27,686 bases of DNA, taken from positions 1 through 27,686 of the forward strand of contig MDYQ01000299.1 of assembly GCA_003024175.1 (NCBI GenBank), given 5' to 3'. How positions within the stretch are numbered: position 1 is the first letter of the stretch; every line of letters starts with the position of its first letter. Below, piece after piece: positions 20,073 through 27,686 of the stretch. The notes below the pieces were generated by a model that was not told the origin of the DNA, ran no database searches, and was given only the letters and a program-made list of their open reading frames with translations. The DNA comes from Planoprotostelium fungivorum (taxonomy: Eukaryota; Evosea; Variosea; Cavosteliida; Cavosteliaceae). A program made the translations under genes and the position numbers.

Positions 20073-22468
20073 ATGGCGTTCTTGGACAAGACCAAGCGAA
20101 ACTTTGCCAGGGCCAAACATAGTGTGAGAGCGATTTGGAAGATATCAAAGATTCGGCGGATTAACGGTGACGATGTAGGCTCTGGAGAAGATGGATAGGA
20201 CGGAGAAGACAACGGATGCCGAGTTCAAAGAGTGGAAGTCTCACTATGAAGGACTCTACAAGGACTTTGACAAGCTGAAAGATGACTTCGATAGAGTCTA
20301 CAAGTATACCAAAGGTGAGAGGGAATCTCAAGAGTTGTGGATCGAGAATGACACGTCATATTAGAGGTGTCGATTGCTCAATCAGAGATGTGTATGCATT
20401 TCCAAAAGTTCTACGACAGCACCTCTCCCATGTATGGACCAGTCAACAAGAATAATGAGAACATCAGACTTGTCGATGCGGAACGTGTTCGATTCGTGAG
20501 TATTCATCTCCTCCCACCGATGCTCACCATCTCACAGGAAGAAGAAGTCACGAACAACATCGTCACTCCCATTGCCAAGTATCTCGGACAATTCAAAGAG
20601 ATCGGGGTGATTGAACGATGTCGTTTGAAATCACATCTCATCGTATCAGGATCGAATCACCATCAGAGACAGACGAAGATTGGACATGGATCGTTACGCG
20701 AGAGATGTCAACGTCCACACGGGTAACAATCACGCCGAAAAGGCCAGAAAGGTGACGCTTCGATTTTATTCTATTTTAATCTCTCGCAGGCACAAGAGAA
20801 GCAAGACAGCATGACGAACGCTTACTACGCCATTCACAACGAGCTCATCGATGACATGAAGGCCGTCTATTTCGATCGATCAGCCTTTTTGAACCCTCTG
20901 CTGGCCACCGTGAGCGAATCCATCTACAACGTTGTAGATTGACGTTCACAGTACATTCTATCACTCCACAATTATTACCGTGAGGCAGCCAAGCACTTCT
21001 CTCAGATGGCACCTTACTACCAGCACATCGACAGAATGTCCGTCCACGAGCACATCTGGGTCATCTCTCAGGTATTTCATCTACAACGTGCCATCGCAGG
21101 GACTAAAAAATGCGATAGGCCGCCTCGAATGCCAAGGATGACAAGGAGAAATCCACCTCTGCTGTTCCACCCAACATGACATCCCAGCCCAGTCAGCAGA
21201 ACACGGTCAACGCTTACCAAACGTAAGTCTATTCCGGGAACGTATCTGAAATCTGCGACAGTTACGCGCACCACGACCCTACCAACCAGGCCATTGCTCC
21301 TTACGGTCAGCCTCAGCAGCCAGCTTATGGTCAGCCTCAGCAACCAGCTTATGGTCAGCAGCCAGCTTACGATGCTCACCCCCACCAGCCGGTGAGAGGC
21401 CAGAGGCACGAATCTTTGCGACGCTGACTTCGACAGCCACCACCCACCGCCAATCGACCCTCCTTCTCTCTTCCCGCCAGAGGGCCTCCACCTGTTCCTC
21501 AGAACCAACCCCCTCAGCAGTACAACCAGGTCAGTCTCTTCCTCTCCTAATCGATCGAGACATCTGACATCCTTCAGCCTGCCTACCATCAACCCCCTCA
21601 ACCCGACTACAACGATCAGAGTTACGGTGCTCCTGCTCCTGCTCCCACACCTGCTCCCAGGGTGAGTCATCACACGTCATCACAGCATCTCCTGACCCAA
21701 ACAGCCTTACGGCGGACCCGCTCAGGGAGCTCCAGCTCCAGTGGGAAGACCCTCCTTCAATCTTCCCAACCGTCAGCCACCCGCACCCCACAGCCTCCAA
21801 CCCCCCGCTCCCACTCGAGGTACGATGACGTCATCATTCATCATCGTGACGTCACGCAGCTCCACGATCTCAGTCGGTCTCTTACAACCAACCACCCGTG
21901 CAGCAGTACGCACCCCCTCAGCAATCATACGACAACCCATTCGAGGATGATGCAGTGGAACAGCACGTGATCGCTCCACAGCCTGACCCCAGATCGAGAG
22001 CTCAATCGACCGGTGCACCTCCACAGGCCAAGTGAGTCTACAACGCGCCACGTTCGTTTTTTGAGAATTTTTCAAGCCGCCCGTCGTTCGGTGGACCCGG
22101 ACGAGGTGGTCTGCCACCCGCACCAGGTGAGATCTCGTGAAAACTCGACGAAAACTCAACTCGACAGGTCGTGGAGCACCAGCTCCAGGTAGAGGCCCAC
22201 TCCCCCAACCAGGTGGTGCCCCTCCTCCCAGTAGAGGAGCCCTACCACAGCCAGGTGATATACGTAGATTTCACTCCAATTTCACTGACATTCATCAGGT
22301 CGTGGAGCACCAGCTCCAGGCAGAGGACCGTTGCCTCAGCCGGGATCGGCACCCGCAGGTGTACCTCCCGCAGGGTGAAATGATAATCTACAACGAGACA
22401 TTCGGTTGATGGCGTGCAGGGCTCAGGGATCTGTCGCAGCGAGGATGGCCATGTTTAACAATCAGTAA
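20073..22468 (+). CDS. BAR-domain protein with long proline-rich tail
   Basis: Seventeen exons close to 562 aa: 20073-20123, 20179-20314, 20365-20495, 20538-20606, 20650-20751, 20790-20909, 20952-21071, 21119-21222, 21262-21391, 21437-21529, 21578-21661, 21705-21819, 21860-22031, 22077-22126, 22168-22254, 22299-22374, 22420-22468. Residues 1 to about 243 (exons 1-7) are long amphipathic helices: YKDFDKLKDDFDRVYKYTK, ELIDDMKAVYFDRSAFLNPL and ILSLHNYYREAAKHFSQMAP. These fit an amphiphysin/Rvs-type BAR domain that binds curved membrane. The rest is Pro/Gln/Ala-rich: YGQPQQPA repeats, then GRGAPAPGRGPLPQPG twice. It ends in VAARMAMFNNQ. No SH3 domain is present; the tail could bind SH3 partners. 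AATAAA lies at 22487-22492. Membrane trafficking or actin role is inferred. Confidence 0.85.
20922..20939 (+). promoter_or_regulatory. perfect 18-bp palindrome within a BAR gene intron
   Basis: ATCTACAACGTTGTAGAT lies in the 42-nt intron 20910-20951, just before the branch-like TTGAC. It is the common intronic word joined to its own complement and would form a hairpin in the pre-mRNA. Confidence 0.8.
22168..22374 (+). repeat. duplicated exon-intron unit in the BAR gene tail
   Basis: Exons 15 and 16 both begin with the same 23 bases (GTCGTGGAGCACCAGCTCCA then GG) and encode the same GRGAPAPGRGPLPQPG block. Each is preceded by a short intron inserted at the same phase, so the exon was duplicated with its splice site. 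Confidence 0.8.
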
Positions 22469-22806
22469 AGTAGCAACCATTATCAGAATAAATGATCACC
22501 AGCTTGGACTCTTCGTGTGACATAATATTGTGCGGCGTTAATTTTGTATCGTGTTTTGTCTCCACTAAAGAGGTGGATGGATGTCTCGTCTCGTCTCATA
22601 ATGAATGAACCTATTGAAATGTGGATTGTGTGTAACCTTGCTTCTCATTCAAGAGCACCAGTCAGCGTTGACGTTTGCTCTGTCACTTTCGTCTTTACCC
22701 GGCTTCTGCACGAGCCGTTCGCGAACAGACGCTACGGCTAAACAGTTCACCCGCGAGCCTGACGTTCCGTTTGTAAGGAACATCATTCATTCACACTTCA
22801 CCCAAC
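22469..22806. other. intergenic region between BAR and peroxidase genes
   Basis: 338 bp. Holds the BAR polyadenylation signal (AATAAA, 22487-22492) and the presumed peroxidase promoter. Nothing else recognised; an open frame at 22544-22741 has no family resemblance. Confidence 0.45.
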
Positions 22807-23878
22807 ATGAAGACAGTCGCCCTTCTGCTTCTGTTCAGCGTTGCCGCCGTCCTCGCTCTTCCTCCTCCCGACTCGGCAACCGTTCCATGGCTCTTTGGTA
22901 AAGCTTCAGCTTACAACGAACACCACTTGATTGACGTCTCTCAGACTTCAGCTGGTTTGCTCCCAAGTGGAACGTCCAGTTTCAGAAGCCTCCCACCACT
23001 CTGCCTGCAGAGTTCGCCTGGCAAGAGCCCAACTTGAGCACACAGTCTCGCTCTCCTTGCCCCATGCTCAACTCTTTGGCCAACCACGGCATGCTGCCTC
23101 GTGACGGTGAGCCGATCCGAGACGACACATCCGCTGAAACTCTTGCAGGAAGAAACATCACGGCGGACATGTTCGCCGATGCTCTGAAGAAGTACCTCAA
23201 CGTCCAATGGGCCTTCTGGTGGGTGGTCGCCGATACCGCCATCAAGGCCGTCAAGCCTGGAGCCACCGCCATCGATCTCCACGATCTGGCCCTACACAAC
23301 GGCATCCAGCACGACGCCGCTCTGACCAGAAACGACATGGGACAGGGAGAGTTCTACACCCGAGTCAACATGACCCTCGTCAAACAGCTCACCGTGAGTT
23401 CATCCCACCATCTTCATCTCACCATCTGACCCCCCATCAGCAGATGAACAACGGAGGACCGGTCTCTTACCTCGAGATGGCTAGACTTCGTCGTCTCAGA
23501 GAGGGTCAGTCCGAAGCGTGGAACTCCAACTACACCCTCCCCGGCCAGGACTCCCACTCGGTTGCCACGAACAAGTGGTTCCTCGCCATCGATCAGGCCG
23601 CCGTACCTCTCCTCGTCCTCTCGGACAACGTTCCATACAAGAAGGAGAACACGGGAGTGGTGCCCATCGACAGACTCTCGACCTTCTTCCAATTCGAGAG
23701 GCTGCCTTACGAGAACGGCTGGGTGCCATCGCAGTACGAGCTCTCTGGCTCTCAGATCTTTGACGGCATCAAGAAGGTAGTCAAGCTGTACCAAGAGGGA
23801 CCAGACGTTGTCGAATCACCCATCGGACTCAGATTGACCGACCCTGGACCGTACAACAATCCCGCTCAGGTCTATTGA
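22807..23878 (+). CDS. secreted heme-thiolate peroxidase (chloroperoxidase/peroxygenase family)
   Basis: Exons 22807-22897, 22945-23393 and 23441-23878 close to 325 aa. A signal peptide (VALLLLFSVAAVLALPPP) leads to the family's heme-ligand motif, PCPMLNSLANHGMLPRDG, with C69 as the proximal thiolate. The distal motif, usually E-H-D-x-S, reads IQHDAALTRND: Q152, H153, D154, A156. Two of the residues that coordinate the structural metal in the fungal enzymes (Glu and Ser) are therefore replaced. E192 (SYLEMARLRRL) is a candidate distal acid. The family uses H2O2 to oxygenate or halogenate organic substrates outside the cell. The 3' end forms one arm of a 385-bp inverted duplication. Most such enzymes are fungal, so old transfer is possible but unproven; it has a normal host-type intron. 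Confidence 0.9.
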
Positions 23879-24026
23879 GCTGTATCAATACATGGTCCTT
23901 GTCTTTATGTCTTACAGTCTGATAAACGTGCATGTCGTTCTCATTCTTCATTCAACACGGTTTCTCTTCCGTTTTGGGCTTTCCTCTTCTGGTCCGTACT
24001 TCCACAGATCCTCCAGCCATGTCACT
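23642..24026 (-). repeat. right arm of the 385-bp inverted duplication
   Basis: Partner of 18241-18625. Contains the last 79 codons of the intact peroxidase, the intergenic spacer, and a minus-strand fragment of the F-box family tail (to PKRKRNRVE and its stop). Homology stops sharply at 24026. Confidence 0.92.
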
Positions 24027-24560
24027 CGCTACCGAGGTGTATCACGCTCTTACCCAGAACAAGGAGTCGATTGTCGACATTAACACTCTATTTAAATCAC
24101 GTGAGGTGAAGTGGAACATCGAGCCAATGGAATGGATGCTGCAGAGAAAGTGGAACAAGAGCCAAGATGAGGTACAGAGGTGGTTCCAGAGAGCGCATTG
24201 ATACATCTTGGTCTCTTCTACGCCGAACGCTGATTGAACGTTATTATACGTGATTGTGATTATGTATCTCTCACTCTTCATCAGCCACTCGATCGTTTCA
24301 ACTGATCCGTTCATATAGATGTTGTTATCCATCTCGGTGAGATAACCCCCTTCTGCTGCGCATTGTAAAACTTCGAGGTTATCATCCTGTATGGCTGAGT
24401 GATGACTGTCCTTCATCAGTGTGTGACGTCATGATAATTGTACACTGCACTCTAGGGTGGAGGACATCTCTCGTGCAACCAGCGGATCAGATCAAACTGT
24501 TCATCCATCGATGTGTAACCGAATATGGCATCGGTTAGTGAGGCTTTCACCATACGTCTC
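24021..24560. pseudogene. F-box/repeat family relic with inverted tail
   Basis: Plus strand 24050-24200 carries the family's C-terminal block (VKWNIEPMEWMLQRKWNK). Immediately after, on the minus strand from about 24560 down to 24215, lies the block that normally precedes it (DEQFDLIRWLHER, then AAEGGYLTEMDNNIYMNGSV and SERYIITIT). So the end of the gene has been flipped relative to its body. The minus-strand open frame 24416-24042 reads from the body into antisense of the tail and is not a natural protein. Confidence 0.75.
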
Positions 24561-24585
24561 AACAAGACCGGTGGGCTCTTACCTT

Positions 24586-25567
24586 CTACGGATAGATCAG
24601 GAGATCGACTCGATACACGTTCCTACCTAGAGCGGACTTGAAGACAAGTTGGATCCTCTGTCCTGTGGTGATGGGAGAGTGCACTATCGAAAGAAGGAGA
24701 GGATCTGGTAGCGGTGATGGCTGAGTGGAGAAGCCTTTTAACTTCTCCCTTCTCGGTTGGTGGATATCTTTATGGCACCACCTGTCAAGTTGAGATGAAT
24801 GTGTACGGTGATGATCGCGATGATGATCGAGACGCGATGAGATGTTTGACGTGTTGATGAATCATCGAGGAGTGTTCATGACTTTGGTGAATGGTGATCA
24901 TGAGAAAGATGATGGAAATGAGGAAAACATCATGTCATACGACATCGTCTATATGATCAATTCTCGAAATCACCTTCGTGATGGGTTGGCAAGGTCACGG
25001 TTAAATATCCAAAAAAATCTTTATCAACCGAGTCCTGTTGAGCCTTCAACTCTCATCGTTCAGCATCATCGAACATACATTTTTGGGCCAGGTGTGAGCG
25101 GATTCTGATACCTCTTCCAAAGTCAAGCCGTGCAATGTCAATTCCACGTCTTCTCTCAACATAGCTCTCCAAAAGTTTTCGTGATCTGCATCGGCATCAC
25201 ATCCTTTCTTCGGATATTGATGGATAATTGAAGATGGGTTGTGAGATGGTCGACATATTGATTCGTACCCCTTTCGATTTTGATTTCAACAATTTCATCC
25301 ACTCTTCATTCTGTATAGAAACCTGATTGTTGTTGTTGGAATAAGGTGATGATCTCAGCAGCATCTCACCTCATTTCGCTCGCCACCCGCTTTCCATTGG
25401 TAAACGTGATCGTTGACTTTTGTTCCAGTGCTCTTGAGAGCGGTCGTTAACAGGGGATGGAGGGGCAAGCCAATTGGTAGACAACAATAAATACATTTGT
25501 GGCTTCTTTGTTGTTTTGTATTATGTTGTTCGCGAGACCTTCCTGTCTCAGCGTCACCACCTCTCAT
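24586..25567 (-). CDS. possible 2OG-Fe(II) oxygenase-like protein, start uncertain
   Basis: Exons (minus) ending at 25370, then 25322-25269, 25207-25112, 25034-24974, 24781-24743 and 24683-24586 close in phase with stop TAG. The product contains VNDHVYQWKAGGERNE, FWRAMLREDVELTLHGLTL, then DKDFFGYLTVTLPTHHEGGA and ITTGQRIQLVFKSALGRNVY. The stretch 'F-G-x-L-x-V-x-L-P-x-x-H-E-G-G' is typical of one group of prolyl-hydroxylase-like 2OG-Fe(II) oxygenases, and the following 'TTGQRIQLVF' resembles their 'TSGHRVTLTYNL'. The H-x-D iron ligands that should lie about ten residues before it are not clear (DSVD is present, no H before it), and the later His is absent. It may be degenerate. The first exon runs into an F-box family relic, so the ATG at 25567 may not be the real start. 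Confidence 0.42.
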
Positions 25568-25790
25568 CGTTCAGTACTCACCAAACCCATCAGTATGTCC
25601 ATGCGACCTCCTTCTGCAGTATCCTACAGCTTAGACCAGATTCACACAGTTTGCGGTGGCAAAGAGTTGACTGTCGTCCCTGCCAGGCTGAAGTAGAAGA
25701 TAGATACCTCTATCATTGTGAACCGCACGAGGCGAGAGAACGATATGTCTCTGTTTCTCCTTCGTCAACCCAGAAGGAGGACGTTTGAAA
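25540..25790 (-). pseudogene. small F-box/repeat family relic
   Basis: On the minus strand, 25750-25710 matches the segment just before the gene A tail. 25680-25625 matches the 'LGWDDTQLSPRHRNLCE' coding region with stops. 25640-25545 matches gene A 681-755, including the donor of its second intron. Pieces are deleted and frames broken. Confidence 0.6.
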
Positions 25791-25819
25791 TAGAAGTGTC
25801 TTTATATCATATCCGTCAT

Positions 25820-27597
25820 TCATGCAGTCTTTTTCGTGGCCTTGTTGGGATAAGGAATCGTCAAGAACTTGATGTTGAGAGCCTTGCAGAAGCCAGTGAC
25901 AACCTGACACAGTCAGCTCCCTCTTTCGAACGGATTCACCTCAGTGCAGAAGAGGGCGGTGTTGATGAGGTAGAAGATCATCAAGATTAAGAGTGTCTTC
26001 TCTTCGCTGAGGATGGGAGTTCTACGTGAGATTTCAGTCGACGGTTCGTTGTAGATGGACGTCACCCCAAGAGAGAATTAACGGCGGCGAATAAGAGGGG
26101 CAGCATGGGAATGTAAAAGTAAGAGAAGGGAAGCTGACAGATACGTTGCACGATGCACAAGATCTATTTTTACCGTCAGTCGTGAAGAGAAAGTCGTCAT
26201 CATGAACACATGATGAAGCAGATGAACGTACCGTCAGATAAGAGAACAAGAGGTTGAAGATGGTGATGTACACGTAAGCGTAACCGTTCTCGTAAGTAGA
26301 GTAAGAGTGGTAAGCCCAAACACCTCCGGCCAGGAGAGAGAGTGTGAAGGGGAAGAGTTGTGTGATGGCTTGGAAGAGGGACACCTGTCGTGACGTCATT
26401 ATACTCCATCTACAACGATGTAGATGCGTCGGTCACTCACTCCCTTAGCTTTCGCGCGAGTGATACCGTCGTACAGTCTGTCCTCGTTCAGCGATATCTC
26501 TCGGAAATTCGAGTGAAAACTCGTCGAAATCTCTCACCCGTACAGAGTGGTCCACGTTGCCGCACCGATGGTAGCGATCATAACAAACATGCTCAGCTTG
26601 AACGTGAATCCCATCACAGTGTGCTCCACCGTCCACAGTTGTGGTCCAAAGAAGGCCGTCGCTAGATAACCAAACGAAGCGATGACCTGAATGAAAAGTT
26701 AATTCTCTTTCTTGAAGAGATGATTCGTCGAATGTCTACACAGACGGCCTTCAGTTATCTTCTTTACCTCTGCTTCGGTGGGGCCCAACAGACCCAGCTC
26801 GAGATAGTGGTTGAAATATTCTTGCCAATGAGCAAGGTAGAAGGCGACCATGGCGGGACCGAGCGCGACGAGAGGCCACCACACACCGGCCTGAGTCACA
26901 GAAGCAGATCCCGCGATGATGATCTGTATGTGTTAGAGGGGGATGGATGGAAAAGTGTGTTACTCCGACGGAGAAGGAGTCGACGCCTGAGAATGGATCA
27001 GATGGGAATCATAGAGGATGAGATGGTGATGAGAAAGATGGAAGAAGGTTGTCACCGTGATCGAGGGCCTCTCCGAGAGGAGTGGAAGAACCGGTGCGGA
27101 AGGCTTGTTTACCGTCCATGTTATCTAAAGTCATGTAGGCAAAGATGAGAACGCCCATCAAGAAATAGACCCATCTGTTCGAAGTGAGTGAAAAGTAAAG
27201 TCGTATATCAGGTGTGAAAGATGAAACGAGAGGAATCAGACAGATACGAACCTTGGGGCATCGGAAATCATATCGGTCATAAAGAGGATAGAGAGAGTGT
27301 AGGTAGCCAGCGTGCAGAACCATCCGGTTAAAGTGAGCTGGTCTTTACGTCAGAATTCATTACCGCTCTATTGTTGTGTGACCGTCCATCTTACCAGATT
27401 GGGCCTACAACTTTTATCAGCGCCGAAACAATCAGTCTAGACATCTCCACTCACGCTACGTGGGATGGAAGGATGGAAACCAACTTGGCACACATTGGAC
27501 TGATCCAATACTTGTATAACAACGAGTTGTCATTGGTAGTGCCGGCTGGGTAGATCTTGACCCTGTCTAATTGTTGTTGTGTGAAGTAGATCGGCAT
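25820..27597 (-). CDS. ethanolamine-/cholinephosphotransferase (CDP-alcohol phosphotransferase)
   Basis: Last step of the Kennedy pathway: transfers phosphoethanolamine or phosphocholine from the CDP-alcohol to diacylglycerol in ER/Golgi membranes. Twelve exons close to 379 aa (family about 390-400): 27597-27455, 27404-27395, 27337-27252, 27174-27056, 26986-26964, 26923-26768, 26686-26538, 26477-26441, 26384-26232, 26163-26066, 26021-25940, 25903-25820. The start matches the family, and the conserved APNL-LTLTGW is assembled from a 10-nt microexon. The signature D-x2-DG-x2-A-R-x8-G-x3-D-x3-D is present with D97, D100, G101, A104, G114, D118 and D122, but position 105 is Phe instead of the invariant Arg. 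Several hydrophobic segments follow (FYLAHWQEYF, SLFQAITQLFPFTLSLL). The end, FLTIPYPNKATKKTA, has a Lys-rich tail. Confidence 0.93.
26407..26426 (-). promoter_or_regulatory. intronic hairpin of the same word in the phosphotransferase gene
   Basis: CATCTACAACGATGTAGATG, two 8-base arms around a 4-base loop, within intron 26385-26440. Confidence 0.75.
27395..27404 (-). other. 10-nt microexon of the aminoalcoholphosphotransferase gene
   Basis: Minus strand GCCCAATCTG flanked by ...TTGTAG and GTAAG. It supplies the third base of an Ala codon and Pro-Asn-Leu. With it, the frame joins to give VAPNLLTLTGW, the conserved family segment. Without it, the flanking exons meet out of frame and hit a stop. 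Confidence 0.88.
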
Positions 27598-27686
27598 GAT
27601 CGATGATGTGTGCCTGCCGCTCACTGTCCGTCAGATTTCTACAGTTCCCAACGAGTTTTCTTTTTTTACAATTCCACAGAAACAAC

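Noticed and set aside
21077-21673. 198-aa minus-strand frame
   Set aside because: Antisense to well-supported BAR gene exons 8-11; its Val/Arg/Gly/Ser-rich content is the shadow of proline-rich codons.
24042-24416. 124-aa minus-strand frame
   Set aside because: Joins the sense body of the F-box family to the antisense of its tail; a product of an inversion, not a natural protein.
1-27686. tRNA, rRNA, CRISPR or insertion-sequence elements
   Set aside because: Looked for cloverleaf-like B-box words, regular spaced repeats and transposase motifs; none convincing.

Overview
The window is nuclear DNA of a compact, intron-rich unicellular eukaryote. Genes lie on both strands, are separated by tens to a few hundred bases, and are cut by many GT-AG introns, mostly 30-60 nt, usually with a CTGAC-like branch site 10-20 nt before the AG. 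There is no sign of operons, ribosome-binding sites or bacterial genes. The set of conserved proteins (Integrator subunit 8, PARN, alkaline ceramidase, a torsin-like AAA+ protein, a BAR protein, a heme-thiolate peroxidase and an amino-alcohol phosphotransferase) plus a multicopy F-box/ankyrin-like family suggests a free-living amoeba, probably Amoebozoa. That placement is inference. I rebuilt exon structures by hand and checked that reading phase closes across every intron.

Layout. 1-1709 (+): F-box/repeat family gene A, 5' end outside the window. 1968-3106 (-): alkaline ceramidase. 3179-4780 (+): family pseudogene C. 5150-5707 (-): possible small membrane protein. 5708-6491: unresolved. 6492-7996 (-): torsin-like ER AAA+ ATPase. 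8424-9091 (+): unknown 192-aa protein. 9269-9743 (+): 129-aa membrane protein. 9888-12495 (-): PARN. 12589-16762 (+): INTS8, sharing a 93-bp divergent promoter with PARN. 16844-18319: a broken family locus split into opposite orientations. 18389-18735 (-): peroxidase pseudogene. 18937-19715 (+): tail-anchored protein. 20073-22468 (+): BAR/proline-rich protein. 22807-23878 (+): secreted heme-thiolate peroxidase. 23940-24560 and 25540-25790: family relics. 24586-25567 (-): possible 2OG-Fe(II) oxygenase-like gene. 25820-27597 (-): ethanolamine/cholinephosphotransferase.

Themes. Two membrane-lipid enzymes (ceramidase, aminoalcoholphosphotransferase), a membrane-curving BAR protein and an ER AAA+ protein lie among RNA 3'-end processing genes (INTS8, PARN). 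The accessory part is the F-box/repeat family, whose copies are repeatedly truncated and partly inverted, and a nearly identical 385-bp inverted duplication joining family and peroxidase 3' ends. The most unusual signal is a short word, CATCTACAACG, found inside many of the short introns of several unrelated genes, sometimes as a perfect hairpin with its own complement and separate from the branch site.
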